Origin: Cytobacillus oceanisediminis
GTDB taxonomy: Bacteria > Bacillota > Bacilli > Bacillales > Cytobacillaceae
Assembly: GCF_022811925.1 (NCBI RefSeq)
Contig: NZ_CP065511.1
Coordinates: 2,039,501-2,103,500 of the forward strand
Direction: 5' to 3'
DNA length: 64,000 nt
Both the position numbers and the translations under genes were made by a program. Within the stretch, counting starts at the first letter, position 1. Every line of letters begins with the position of its first letter. Of the stretch, positions 44,153 to 53,927 are shown piece after piece. The notes beneath the pieces are model-generated. The model did no database searches. It was not told the DNA's origin and saw nothing but the letters and a program-made list of their open reading frames with translations.

Positions 44153-44929
44153 ATGTTAGATTTTCTGCCTTCTTTTCCTGCCTTTTTACTTATTTTTGTA
44201 AGGGTGACATCTTTCTTTTTAATGATGCCCCTTTTTTCATACAGGTCCATCCCGGCTGCACATAAAATTGGCCTTGGCTTCTTTCTGGCATGGATAATGT
44301 TCTTGGGAATGGATGTGCCAGTGCTTGAAATTGACGGCACTTATTTTCTTTTGATAATCAAGGAAGCATTGGTAGGGCTGATCGTCGGATTTATTGCGTA
44401 TTTGATTCTTTCTGCGATTCAAATTGCGGGGGGATTCATTGATTTCCAGATGGGTTTTGCCATTGCAAATGTCATTGATCCTCAGACAGGCGCGCAAAGT
44501 CCATTAATGGGACAGTATTTGTATACGATAGCTCTCTTTTTTCTATTAACTGTCAATGGGCACCATTTAATGCTTGATGGAGTGTTCTACAGCTACAATT
44601 TTATCCCTCTGGATCAGGCATGGATTTCTTTTGGGGATGAGGATATGGCTGAATATGTCATAAAATCCCTGAATACGATGTTCGTTATTGCCTTTCAGAT
44701 GTCCATTCCTGTTGTCGGCAGTCTATTTCTTGTAGATGTAGCATTAGGGATTGTCGCCAGAACAGTTCCGCAGCTGAATGTTTTTGTCGTCGGCCTTCCT
44801 TTGAAAATTGGCGTTAGTTTTATTGTTCTAATCATTGTTATGAGCGTATTAATGTATTCTGTTTCCCTTGCGTTTGAAACGATGCTGCAGACAATGAGAG
44901 GGCTTATGGAGCTTATGGGAGGTTCATAG
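44153..44929 (+). CDS. fliR: Flagellar export gate protein FliR
   Basis: FliR completes the FliPQR gate. The 258 residues have about six membrane segments and the signatures FVRVTSFFLMMPLFSYRSIP, MGFAIANVIDPQTGAQSPLM and NVFVVGLPLKIGVSFIVL. ATG 44153 gives the family start MLDFLPSF and nearly the B. subtilis length (259). TTG codons at 44138 and 44141 are in frame but overlap the fliQ end, and no strong Shine-Dalgarno marks any of them, so coupling with fliQ is likely. One base separates it from flhB. Confidence 0.93.
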   Translation: MLDFLPSFPAFLLIFVRVTSFFLMMPLFSYRSIPAAHKIGLGFFLAWIMFLGMDVPVLEIDGTYFLLIIKEALVGLIVGFIAYLILSAIQIAGGFIDFQMGFAIANVIDPQTGAQSPLMGQYLYTIALFFLLTVNGHHLMLDGVFYSYNFIPLDQAWISFGDEDMAEYVIKSLNTMFVIAFQMSIPVVGSLFLVDVALGIVARTVPQLNVFVVGLPLKIGVSFIVLIIVMSVLMYSVSLAFETMLQTMRGLMELMGGS

Positions 44930-44930
44930 A

Positions 44931-46016
44931 ATGAAGTTATTGCTATCTTTAGATCTCCAGCTTTTTTCCGGAGAAAAAACAGAAAAAGCCACACCGAAAA
45001 AGAGGCAGGATTCCAGAAAAAAAGGACAAGTAGCAAAAAGCCAGGATGTAAATACAGCCATTGTCCTTCTGGCGGTGTTTCTGTTTTTGCTGTTTGCCGG
45101 TTCGTATTTGAAGAATATCATCCTATATATTTTTACGCATTCATTTAATGATTATATGATGATGCCGCTGACTGAGGCGAATATACAGGTGATCTTTCTT
45201 GATGTCTTAAAAGAATTGGTGCTTTTTTTAGGTCCAATCATGCTGGTTGCTATGCTGGCGGGTATTGCTGGAAACTTCATGCAGGTGGGAACTCTTTTTT
45301 CAACTGAAGCAATTCAGCCTAAATTGGAGAAACTGGATCCAATAAAAGGATTCAAGCGGATTTTTTCCATGAGAGCGATTGTGGAGCTGCTGAAGTCGAT
45401 GCTCAAAATTGCTTTTGTGGGTGTCGCTGCGTTTGCTGTTTTATGGTTAAGAATAGATGAAATATTAATTCTTTCTCAAAAATCGGTTGGAACGGCAATG
45501 GTCACACTTGCCAGCCTGACCGTTCAAATGGGTTTAATTGCTTCAGCGGCACTCCTGTTTTTATCCGTCCTGGATTATCTGTATCAAAAATATGATTTTG
45601 AAAAGAACATCCGAATGTCAAAACAGGATATTAAAGATGAGCACAAAAATATTGAAGGGGATCCATTAATTAAATCCAAGATTAAACAGAGGCAGCGGGA
45701 AATGGCGATGAGAAGGATGATGCAGGAAGTCCCTAAAGCGGATGTGGTCATCACCAATCCAACTCATTTTGCCATAGCCCTGAGCTACGATGAATCCAAA
45801 AGTGATGCTCCCATTGTAGTAGCGAAAGGCGTTGACTTTGTTGCTCAAAAGATTAAATTAATCGCAAAGGAACATGATGTGATTGCTGTTGAAAACAGGC
45901 CGCTTGCCAGGGCGCTATACAGCCAGGCGGAAATAGGGCAGGCCATCCCTGAGGAATTTTTTAAAGCTGTCGCAGAGATTTTAGCTTATGTGTACAGAAC
46001 CAAAAACAAAATTTAA
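44931..46016 (+). CDS. flhB: Flagellar export switch protein FlhB
   Basis: FlhB controls export specificity through autocleavage. The 361 residues have four membrane segments (about 40-215) and a cytoplasmic domain with the autocleavage motif NPTH (Asn276-His279). The C-terminal fragment after the cleavage point is homologous to the stand-alone YlqH at 16699. TGGGAGGT lies 8-9 bases before the ATG. It is followed by a 190-base gap holding a dispersed repeat, unusual inside fla/che. Confidence 0.97.
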   Translation: MKLLLSLDLQLFSGEKTEKATPKKRQDSRKKGQVAKSQDVNTAIVLLAVFLFLLFAGSYLKNIILYIFTHSFNDYMMMPLTEANIQVIFLDVLKELVLFLGPIMLVAMLAGIAGNFMQVGTLFSTEAIQPKLEKLDPIKGFKRIFSMRAIVELLKSMLKIAFVGVAAFAVLWLRIDEILILSQKSVGTAMVTLASLTVQMGLIASAALLFLSVLDYLYQKYDFEKNIRMSKQDIKDEHKNIEGDPLIKSKIKQRQREMAMRRMMQEVPKADVVITNPTHFAIALSYDESKSDAPIVVAKGVDFVAQKIKLIAKEHDVIAVENRPLARALYSQAEIGQAIPEEFFKAVAEILAYVYRTKNKI

Positions 46017-46120
46017 CCAGTTAAATATTTATTAGAAATAGCTGGTCTTAGGAAGCTGTTGAATGGCTGCCAAGGCGTTTCCGCTTTTTGTAAAATAAGA
46101 AAGTATATCTTTGAACTGCG

Positions 46121-46190
46121 ATAACTGTCTAGCTCCAGCGCCTACCCCCTCGAGGTGTCGGGGGTGAGCAAGGCGCTTGCGCTTTTCTAG
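46121..46190. repeat. Dispersed structured repeat, short form, copy 2, between flhB and flhA
   Basis: The sequence ATAACTGTCTAGCTCCAGCG and the matching end AAGGCGCTTGCGCTTTTCTAG are nearly identical to copies 1 and 3, but the inner 60-base hairpin arm is missing: CCCCCTCGAG is joined directly to GTGTCGGGGG. The outer arm still pairs. It ends 2 bases before AAGGAGAG, the flhA ribosome binding site. Confidence 0.8.
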
Positions 46191-46206
46191 TAAGGAGAGA
46201 GTTTCA

Positions 46207-48243
46207 ATGCAAGTAAGAGACTTATCAGTATTGATGAGTGTAATTCTAATAGTAGCCATGCTTATTATCCCTTTTCCGCCTTGGCTTTTAAGTGTACTGA
46301 TAATCATTAATATTGCGCTTGCACTTATGGTTTTGCTGACAGCCATGAATATGAAGGAAGCGCTCGAATTTTCCATTTTCCCTTCCTTAATATTGTTAAT
46401 GACTTTATTCAGGCTGGGGTTAAATGTTTCTACGACCAGATCCATTCTATCAGAAGGGGAAGCCGGAAAAGTTGTTGAAACATTTGGCTCTTTCGTAACA
46501 GGGGGAAACGTCATTGTCGGTCTCGTTGTATTCTTAATACTCATCATTATCCAGTTTATCGTCATTACTAAGGGATCTGAGAGAGTCTCCGAAGTAGCAG
46601 CGCGTTTTACTCTTGACGCGATGCCAGGTAAACAAATGAGTATCGACGCAGATTTGAATGCAGGTATGATTTCAGAGCATGAAGCCAGGGAACGCCGCGA
46701 AAAAATCAGCCGTGAATCTGATTTTTACGGTTCAATGGATGGTGCGAGCAAATTTGTAAAAGGTGACGCTATTGCGGGAATCATTATAACTCTAATAAAC
46801 CTTCTGTTCGGTGTGGTCATCGGGATGATGCAGCTCGGGCTTCCGTTTGGAGAGGCAGCCATGAAATACTCGACGCTAACGGTTGGTGACGGAATTGTCA
46901 GCCAAATCCCGGCACTGTTAATTTCCACTGCAACGGGTATTGTGGTAACAAGGGCAGCATCTGATGGAAATATTGGTAAAGATATTACTTCCCAGCTGTT
47001 TGCTTATCCGAAAATGTTATATGTTACTGGCGGAACTATTATTCTTTTAGGTTTACTGACACCAATCGGGCTCGTGCTAACCTTGCCGATTGGCGGTTTA
47101 ATGATTTTCGGGGGTTACACGATTGCAAAGACTCCCCAGCCTGATAAAGAACAATTGCTGGAGATGGAAGAAGAATTTGAAACCGATGAAATGAAAAGTC
47201 CTGAAAGTGTGGTTAACCTCTTAAATGTAGATCCGATTGAATTCGAATTTGGCTATGGGCTAATTCCTCTTGCCGATACGAATCAGGGCGGCGACCTTCT
47301 GGATAGGATTGTTATGATCAGAAGGCAGCTGGCGGTCGAATTGGGGCTTGTCATACCTGTCGTAAGGATACGTGACAATATTCAGCTGCAGCCGAATGAA
47401 TACAGATTGAAGATTAAAGGAAATGAAATGGCACGCGGCGAGCTTCTGCTCGATCATTATTTAGCCATGAGTCCTGGTATTGAAGATGATAGCATCGAAG
47501 GTATTGATACGATTGAGCCATCATTTGGTCTGCCGGCTAAATGGATAACAGAAGAAATGAAAGAGCAGGCAGAAATATTTGGATATACAGTCGTTGATCC
47601 TCCATCTGTTGTTTCTACTCATATTACAGAAGTAATAAAAAGCAATGCCCATGAATTATTAGGCCGCCAGGAAACAAAACAGCTGATTGACCATGTCAAG
47701 GAAAGCTATCCAATCCTTGTTGACGAGGTGACCCCAAATCCATTGTCAGTGGGTGAAGTTCAAAAGGTACTTGCGAAATTATTAAGGGAAAACGTTTCAA
47801 TCCGGAATTTGCCGGTTATTTTTGAAACACTTGCTGATTTCGCAAAATCTACGAGTGATACAGACCTTCTTACCGAGTATGCCCGTCAGGCTTTGGCCAG
47901 ACAAATTACTAACCAGTTTTCACAGCAGGGTGACTCTATAAAAGTCGTAACCCTATCAGGGAAAGTCGAGAAAATGGTTGCAGAAGGCGTTCAGCAGACA
48001 GAGCATGGCAATTATTTATCCATGGACCCAACGGTATCGCAGAATATTCTGGAATCCATTGCTTCGCAGGTGGAACAGCTTTCACTGATGGAGCAGACGC
48101 CAATTGTCCTTTGTTCCCCAGCAGTCAGAATGTATGTAAGGCAATTAACAGAAAGGTATTTTCCGCAAGTACCGATTCTTTCCTATAACGAACTGGAAGC
48201 AAATGCGGAAGTTCAAAGTGTCGGGGTGGTGAATATTGATTGA
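46207..48243 (+). CDS. flhA: Flagellar export gate protein FlhA
   Basis: FlhA is the large export-gate subunit whose cytoplasmic ring receives chaperone-substrate complexes. The 678 residues have about eight N-terminal membrane segments (to about residue 310), the FHIPEP-family signature region (STTRSILSEGEAGKVVETFG) and a cytoplasmic domain (about 330-678, including the VNLLNVDPIEFEFGYGLIPL segment). I chose ATG 46207 because AAGGAGAG lies upstream; the open frame upstream (from 46177) comes from the repeat. It overlaps flhF by 4 bases. Confidence 0.97.
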   Translation: MQVRDLSVLMSVILIVAMLIIPFPPWLLSVLIIINIALALMVLLTAMNMKEALEFSIFPSLILLMTLFRLGLNVSTTRSILSEGEAGKVVETFGSFVTGGNVIVGLVVFLILIIIQFIVITKGSERVSEVAARFTLDAMPGKQMSIDADLNAGMISEHEARERREKISRESDFYGSMDGASKFVKGDAIAGIIITLINLLFGVVIGMMQLGLPFGEAAMKYSTLTVGDGIVSQIPALLISTATGIVVTRAASDGNIGKDITSQLFAYPKMLYVTGGTIILLGLLTPIGLVLTLPIGGLMIFGGYTIAKTPQPDKEQLLEMEEEFETDEMKSPESVVNLLNVDPIEFEFGYGLIPLADTNQGGDLLDRIVMIRRQLAVELGLVIPVVRIRDNIQLQPNEYRLKIKGNEMARGELLLDHYLAMSPGIEDDSIEGIDTIEPSFGLPAKWITEEMKEQAEIFGYTVVDPPSVVSTHITEVIKSNAHELLGRQETKQLIDHVKESYPILVDEVTPNPLSVGEVQKVLAKLLRENVSIRNLPVIFETLADFAKSTSDTDLLTEYARQALARQITNQFSQQGDSIKVVTLSGKVEKMVAEGVQQTEHGNYLSMDPTVSQNILESIASQVEQLSLMEQTPIVLCSPAVRMYVRQLTERYFPQVPILSYNELEANAEVQSVGVVNID

Positions 48244-49388
48244 AGGTAAAAAAGTTTATGGCAGCATCGATGCCTGATGCGATGAGACAAATCCGTGCGG
48301 AGCTAGGCAAGGATGCTGTAATACTAAATTCGAGAGTAGTATATACCGGCGGAGTTCTAGGCTTTTTTAAAAAAAGGAATATTGAAGTGATGGCCGCGGT
48401 GGACTCGAGTCAGGAATTAGAGCATAAGCCTGCAGTAAAGCCTGGAGCGGTCCCGGCTCCTTCAGACCATAACAAAGGGAATGCAGGAGAAGCTCAATTT
48501 TCCAGTTCGAAAACTTCAGATGATCTGATTAGAGAGATAAGCAGCCTGAAACAGATGTTGTCTTCTATGGCCAGTTCACAGCAGGCAAGTCCTGTTTACC
48601 CTGAAGCGATAAGAAAAGTCCTGTTCATTCTTGATGAGCAGGAAATTGAAAAGTCCGTTCAGGATCAGGTGCTTCAAGCATTGCTGGAAAAGTGGTACTT
48701 GTGTAGTGCGAACGCTAAGGATTCTGAAATAGTGGCCTGGCTGCACGATGAACTTGTAAAGCAAATTGGGGATATTCCATTCAGCGGGATTTCTTTCAGC
48801 AAAAAATATATCAATGTAGCAGGCCCAACAGGTGTAGGAAAAACCACTACATTGGCAAAAATGGCAGCAGAGTGTGTAATTAAACATAAAAAAAAGGCTG
48901 CATTTATCACAGCCGACACTTATAGGATAGCAGCGATTGATCAATTAAAAACCTATGCAAGTATCCTGAATGTACCTTTAGAAGTTTGCTATACAATAGA
49001 AGATTTCAGACATGCAGCGGATAAACTGAAAGAATATGATGTGGTTTTAATTGATACAGCAGGGCGGAATTTCAGAAACAAACAGTATGTAGAAGATTTA
49101 AAGAATGTCATTGATTTTGAGAATGATATGGAAACCTTTTTAGTGCTTTCGCTTACCGCGAAACAAAAGGATATGGAAGATATTTATAACCAGTTTTCCA
49201 TTATAGACATTGATAAGCTTATCTTTACAAAGGCAGATGAAACGTCAACTTATGGTTCCATGTACAACATAATTCATAAATACAAAAAGGGTGCCGCTTA
49301 TATTACAAATGGACAGGATGTTCCTGATGATATCCTGATGGCAGGACCAGAGGTTATTGTTAAACAACTAATGGGGAATAAGAAATGA
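48240..49388 (+). CDS. flhF: SRP-family GTPase FlhF
   Basis: FlhF places flagella; it is an SRP-type GTPase related to Ffh and FtsY. The 382 residues have a basic N-terminus (MKVKKFMAASMPDAMRQIRA), a variable linker and the NG domain with P-loop [15 protein letters not shown] (about residues 197-211), TADTYRIAAIDQLKTYA and LIDTAGRN. TTG 48240 is the start (GGGTGGTG upstream), giving the conserved N-terminus. It overlaps flhA and flhG by 4 bases at each end. Confidence 0.96.
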   Translation: MKVKKFMAASMPDAMRQIRAELGKDAVILNSRVVYTGGVLGFFKKRNIEVMAAVDSSQELEHKPAVKPGAVPAPSDHNKGNAGEAQFSSSKTSDDLIREISSLKQMLSSMASSQQASPVYPEAIRKVLFILDEQEIEKSVQDQVLQALLEKWYLCSANAKDSEIVAWLHDELVKQIGDIPFSGISFSKKYINVAGPTGVGKTTTLAKMAAECVIKHKKKAAFITADTYRIAAIDQLKTYASILNVPLEVCYTIEDFRHAADKLKEYDVVLIDTAGRNFRNKQYVEDLKNVIDFENDMETFLVLSLTAKQKDMEDIYNQFSIIDIDKLIFTKADETSTYGSMYNIIHKYKKGAAYITNGQDVPDDILMAGPEVIVKQLMGNKK

Positions 49389-50257
49389 ACGATCAGGCAG
49401 AAAGGCTAAGAGCCAGGCTGAAAGAAGAAGACAGCCGAAATCATCAATTTAAAACAATAGCAGTTGTAAGTGGAAAAGGGGGAGTAGGGAAATCCAATTT
49501 CTCATTGAATTTTTCCATTTCCCTATGCAAAACCGGCCACAGGGTATTGTTATTCGATTTGGATATTGGTATGGGAAATCTTGAGATTCTAATGGGAAGG
49601 TCGGCTAAATATTCAATTGCTGACTTTTTAGAAAAGAATATCCCGCTGAAAAATATTATTTCTGAGGGACCTCATGGACTTGACTATATTGGCGGAGGGA
49701 CTGGCCTCTCGCATTTTGTGAAACTGAATGATGAGCAAATTTCAAGATTCACAGGAGAACTTGCTAATCTCATCCAAAATTATGATTATATCATCTTTGA
49801 TATGGGTGCAGGCATTACAGAAGAATCGGCGAAGTTCATACTCTCAGTCCAGGAAATTGCGGTTATTACTACACCCGAACCAACGTCTATCACTGATGCA
49901 TACTCTGTAATGAAGCATATACATCTTTTGGATGATAAAATCCCATTTCATTTGGTCATTAATCGTTCTGAAGGAGAGAGAGAAGGGCAGGAAACGTATA
50001 AGAGGATTTCTGATGTCGTATCAAGATTTTTAGGGAGGGAAGCTGACCTCTTAGGAATCATTCCGGATGATCGCAGCATACAGCAGGCTGTTAAACGGCA
50101 AATCCCTTTCATTTTGCATCAAGGGAATTCAGCTGCTTCAAAAGCAATTCGGAATATGACTGAGAAAGTTGGCGGCAGGCCTATCGGCCATACTGGTGAA
50201 CTCCCTTCTGTCCAATTTATTTCAAAGCTGAAAAAATTTCTTTTTAATAGGGGGTGA
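49385..50257 (+). CDS. flhG: Flagellar number regulator FlhG (YlxH)
   Basis: FlhG is a MinD-like ATPase that stimulates FlhF and sets flagellar pattern. The 290 residues begin with the activator motif DQAERLR (3-9), then the deviant P-loop VVSGKGGVGKSN (27-38) and the MinD signature LLFDLDIGMGNLEILMG. The C-terminal end is a probable membrane-targeting helix (FISKLKKFLFNRG). The ATG overlaps flhF. Confidence 0.96.
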   Translation: MNDQAERLRARLKEEDSRNHQFKTIAVVSGKGGVGKSNFSLNFSISLCKTGHRVLLFDLDIGMGNLEILMGRSAKYSIADFLEKNIPLKNIISEGPHGLDYIGGGTGLSHFVKLNDEQISRFTGELANLIQNYDYIIFDMGAGITEESAKFILSVQEIAVITTPEPTSITDAYSVMKHIHLLDDKIPFHLVINRSEGEREGQETYKRISDVVSRFLGREADLLGIIPDDRSIQQAVKRQIPFILHQGNSAASKAIRNMTEKVGGRPIGHTGELPSVQFISKLKKFLFNRG

Positions 50258-50263
50258 ATCAGC

Positions 50264-51361
50264 ATGAAGACAGTCAAAGTGCTTGTAGTAGATGATTCAG
50301 CCTTTATGAGAAAACTGATTGCGGATTTCCTATCTGCAGATGACAGAATTCAAGTTGTCGGCACAGCCAGAAACGGGGAAGAGTGTCTAAGGAAGATAAA
50401 AGAATTAAATCCTGACGCAGTAACCATGGATGTTGAAATGCCGGTTCTAAATGGCCTGGAAGCTCTCAAAATTATCATGAAGACCATGCCGGTCCCTGTA
50501 GTGATGCTTTCAAGCACAACGAATGAAGGTGCTGAAAACACCTTCACAGCCATGGAATATGGTGCAGTAGATTTTATTGCGAAGCCATCCGGGCCAATCT
50601 CACTGGACCTGCATAAAATAAAGACTGAATTAACAGAAAAAATAGTGCAGGCGAGCAATGCAAATATCAAAGGTCTGGTTAAATTTTCAGCTATTGGAAA
50701 AAAACCTGACGTACTCCAGCAAAATTATAGTAAAATAGAACCAGTACAATATGTTCAGCTCAGCCGTTCTGCTGGCAAATCGAGCCCGAATTTCAGACAC
50801 CTAATTTGCATAGGTACTTCCACAGGCGGACCGCGGGCTCTTCAAAAAGTGCTAAGTGACCTCCCTGGAAATCTTAACGCACCTGTCCTGATTGTTCAGC
50901 ATATGCCTGCCGGATTTACGAAATCGCTGGCTAGCAGACTAAACGGTTTATCAGATTTATCGGTAAAGGAAGCCGAGGAAGGGGATATTCTTCAGAACGG
51001 CACGGCATATATAGCTCCAGGAGGCTTTCATCTGACAGCAGCAAGATCAGGCAAGGATCTTGTAATTCATCTGGATAATTCACCGCCAAGGAACGGACAC
51101 AGGCCTTCGGTTGATGTGATGTTTGAGTCCTTAGGTGAAATTAATGGGATTCAAAAAATTGCTGTCATCATGACAGGAATGGGAGCAGATGGAAAAAATG
51201 GCCTGATGGCATTGAAGAAAAACGGTGAAGTAAAGGCCATTGCTGAATCAAAAGAAACATCGATTGTATTTGGAATGCCGAGAGCAGTGATTGAGTCCGG
51301 TCTGGCAGATGATGTGCAGAATATTGAACGTATAGCAGAATCCATATTGAAATTTGTTTAA
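50264..51361 (+). CDS. cheB: Chemotaxis methylesterase CheB
   Basis: CheB removes methyl groups from receptors when phosphorylated. The 365 residues have a receiver domain (Asp10/Asp11, phosphorylation site Asp56 in VTMDVEMPVLNG), a linker and the methylesterase domain with GTSTGGPRAL (active Ser), VQHMPAGFTKSLASRLN (His) and MTGMGADGKNGL (Asp). GGGGGTGAATC lies before the ATG. It lies 20 bases before cheA, its partner kinase. Confidence 0.98.
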   Translation: MKTVKVLVVDDSAFMRKLIADFLSADDRIQVVGTARNGEECLRKIKELNPDAVTMDVEMPVLNGLEALKIIMKTMPVPVVMLSSTTNEGAENTFTAMEYGAVDFIAKPSGPISLDLHKIKTELTEKIVQASNANIKGLVKFSAIGKKPDVLQQNYSKIEPVQYVQLSRSAGKSSPNFRHLICIGTSTGGPRALQKVLSDLPGNLNAPVLIVQHMPAGFTKSLASRLNGLSDLSVKEAEEGDILQNGTAYIAPGGFHLTAARSGKDLVIHLDNSPPRNGHRPSVDVMFESLGEINGIQKIAVIMTGMGADGKNGLMALKKNGEVKAIAESKETSIVFGMPRAVIESGLADDVQNIERIAESILKFV

Positions 51362-51380
51362 AGCCGAGGGGTGCAGGCAC

Positions 51381-53417
51381 ATGGAGATGAATCAATATTT
51401 AGAGGTATTTATTGAAGAAAGCAAGGAGCATTTGCAGGCGTGCAATGAACAGCTTCTTGAATTAGAGAAAAATCCTGAAGATATTAAAATAGTTAATGAG
51501 ATATTCAGGTCAGCGCATACTCTAAAAGGCATGTCAGCCACCATGGGGTATGAAGATCTAGCAAATCTAACCCATCAAATGGAAAATGTGCTTGATGCAA
51601 TCAGAAATCAGAAAATTAAAGTAAATGCTGAAATTCTGGATGTCGTTTTTCTGGCTGTTGATGATCTTGAAGCAATGGTCCAGTCAATTGCAGAAGGCGG
51701 TGACGGCAAAAGGGATGTTTCCGAAGCAGTAGAGAAATTAATGCTGATCGAAAAAGGGGAAAGTCCGGCGCAGTCATCAGCAAGAGCTGAAACGGCAGCA
51801 GCAATTGCAGAACCGCAAGGACTGATCAAGAGTACATATGATGATTTTGAATGGACAGTTATTCAGCAATCGAAGGAGCAGGGCTTTGAGTCCTATGAAA
51901 TATCAATAGCATTGCGGGCAGATTGTCTGCTGAAAGCTGCCAGAGTATATATGGTTTTTGAAGTACTTGAGAAGAGCGGGGAAGTAATCAAAGCAACCCC
52001 TTCAGTTGAGCAGCTCGAAGAAGAGCAATTTGATCAGGAATTTTCCGTAACAATTGTGACAAAAGAAACAACTGAAGATATCCGTCAGAAACTTTTGAAG
52101 GTATCGGAAGTGGAAAGAATAGAAGTGCTGCCGCTATCTATGGGGAACTGCAGCCCTCAAGAAGCTGTGAAAGTGGAACAAGCTGCACTGCCTGCCGCGG
52201 AAGAGGCCACAGAGGCTGCTCCAGAGATGCCAAAAGAGGAAAAGAAAGCCCCGGCAGCAAAGCAAGTCAGCAATAAAACGATTAGGGTGAATATCGAAAG
52301 ATTGGATATTCTTATGAATCTGTTTGAAGAATTGGTGATTGACAGGGGACGGCTTGAACAAATATCCAAGGAATTAAACAATCAGGAACTGCATGAAACG
52401 GTTGAGCATATGTCAAGGATCTCAGGAGACCTTCAGAATATTATTCTGAATATGCGCATGGTCCCAATCGAAACAGTATTTAATCGTTTTCCAAGAATGG
52501 TCAGACAATTGGCAAGAGATTTAAATAAAATGATCAACCTTGAAATTGTCGGGGCAGAAACTGAACTTGACCGGACGGTTATTGATGAAATTGGCGATCC
52601 GCTTGTTCACTTAATCCGAAATGCACTGGACCATGGGGTTGAAACGCCGGAAGTCCGCATAGAAAATGGAAAAAGTGAAGAAGGAAATGTCGTATTAAAG
52701 GCATATCACAGCGGCAATCATGTGTTCATTGAAATAGAGGACGATGGTGCAGGCATAAACAAAGATAAGGTTATAAAGAAAGCACTGAAAAACGGCATCA
52801 TTACTGAGCAAACGGCTTCCACTCTTACGGACAAACAAGCTTATGAACTGATTTTTGCTTCTGGCTTCTCGACTGCGGATAAAATCTCAGATGTTTCCGG
52901 ACGGGGTGTGGGGCTTGATGTTGTAAAGAATACAATCGAGTCATTGGGAGGATCAGTTTCAATTGATTCAAAAGTGGGACAGGGATCCATTTTCTCCATA
53001 CAGCTGCCATTAACCTTATCCATTATTTCAGTCATGCTCGTTGAGATTGAGAAGGAAAAATACGCAATCCCTCTATCGTCTATTATTGAAACAGCTATTA
53101 TCAGAAAAGAAGACATCTTAAGTGCACATAATCAAAAGGTGATTGATTTCAGAGGAAAAGTGGTTCCGCTCCTTTCTTTGAAGGAAATCTTTGAGGTGCC
53201 ATCCGAGAGTCATGAAGAAGAATTCATTTCCGTTGTCATCGTCAGAAAAGGGGAAAAGATGGCCGGGCTTGTTGTAGATTCCTTTATTGGACAGCAGGAA
53301 GTGGTTTTAAAATCCCTTGGAAACTACTTAACCAGCGTGTTTGCCATTTCCGGTGCAACCATTTTAGGTGATGGACAGGTGGCCCTGATAGTAGACTGCA
53401 ATGCATTGATTAAATAA
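51381..53417 (+). CDS. cheA: Chemotaxis histidine kinase CheA
   Basis: CheA senses receptor state with CheW and phosphorylates CheY and CheB. The 678 residues have the P1 domain with His46 (FRSAHTLKGMSATMG), a P2 region (about 160-260), a Pro/Ala/Glu-rich linker, the P3 dimerization helix pair (about 295-365), the P4 kinase domain with HLIRNALDHGVETPE (N box) and EIEDDGAGI and GRGVGLDVVKN (G boxes), and a CheW-like P5 domain. ATG 51381 gives MEMNQYLEVFI, close to B. subtilis MDMNQYLDVFI; GAGGGGTG lies 8 bases upstream. Confidence 0.98.
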   Translation: MEMNQYLEVFIEESKEHLQACNEQLLELEKNPEDIKIVNEIFRSAHTLKGMSATMGYEDLANLTHQMENVLDAIRNQKIKVNAEILDVVFLAVDDLEAMVQSIAEGGDGKRDVSEAVEKLMLIEKGESPAQSSARAETAAAIAEPQGLIKSTYDDFEWTVIQQSKEQGFESYEISIALRADCLLKAARVYMVFEVLEKSGEVIKATPSVEQLEEEQFDQEFSVTIVTKETTEDIRQKLLKVSEVERIEVLPLSMGNCSPQEAVKVEQAALPAAEEATEAAPEMPKEEKKAPAAKQVSNKTIRVNIERLDILMNLFEELVIDRGRLEQISKELNNQELHETVEHMSRISGDLQNIILNMRMVPIETVFNRFPRMVRQLARDLNKMINLEIVGAETELDRTVIDEIGDPLVHLIRNALDHGVETPEVRIENGKSEEGNVVLKAYHSGNHVFIEIEDDGAGINKDKVIKKALKNGIITEQTASTLTDKQAYELIFASGFSTADKISDVSGRGVGLDVVKNTIESLGGSVSIDSKVGQGSIFSIQLPLTLSIISVMLVEIEKEKYAIPLSSIIETAIIRKEDILSAHNQKVIDFRGKVVPLLSLKEIFEVPSESHEEEFISVVIVRKGEKMAGLVVDSFIGQQEVVLKSLGNYLTSVFAISGATILGDGQVALIVDCNALIK

Positions 53418-53450
53418 ATTAATTTTGACGTTTATAAAGGAGTGAACAGG

Positions 53451-53927
53451 ATGACTGAGACGGCAGCCGCGGATTTAAAATTGATTGTATTTCAGCTGAA
53501 AGATAAAGAATATGCGATTCCGGTTAATCAGGTGCGTTCAATTGAAAAGGTTGAGCATATAACCCGGGTTCCACGAACTGCAGGCTTTGTAAAAGGTGTA
53601 ATCAATTTACGGGGTGTTGTGACGCCGATCATTAGTCTCAGAAGCAGATTTAATCTGGAAGAGGCTGAATATAATGAGCATTCACGAGTAATTATCGCGG
53701 TATTGGATGATAAGGAAGTCGGGCTGATTGTAGATTCTGCAAATGATGTCATTGATGTTGCCTTTGAATCTATTGAACCCCCGCCGGAGGTAATCGGTTC
53801 TGAAGAGGCCGATTTTATCAAGGGTGTAACGAAAATCGAAAAGCGATTATTTATCCTGATAGATTTGGAAAGAGTCCTGAATCCTGAAGAATTGACAGCC
53901 CAGGATGGACAAGGGATAGCAGGATGA
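53451..53927 (+). CDS. cheW: Chemotaxis coupling protein CheW
   Basis: CheW links CheA to the receptors. The 158 residues form one CheW (SH3-like) domain: LIVFQLKDKEYAIPVNQVRS, IEKVEHITRVPRTAGFVKGV and INLRGVVTPIISLRSRF. ATG 53451 has AAGGAG 8 bases upstream; a GTG at 53442 is in frame but too close to that site. It overlaps cheC by 4 bases (ATGA). Confidence 0.97.
   Translation: MTETAAADLKLIVFQLKDKEYAIPVNQVRSIEKVEHITRVPRTAGFVKGVINLRGVVTPIISLRSRFNLEEAEYNEHSRVIIAVLDDKEVGLIVDSANDVIDVAFESIEPPPEVIGSEEADFIKGVTKIEKRLFILIDLERVLNPEELTAQDGQGIAG

Noticed and set aside
46032..46565. A 177-codon antisense open frame across the flhB-flhA gap and flhA
   Set aside because: It crosses the repeat and the conserved flhA start, has no recognisable product and is best explained as a shadow of flhA.
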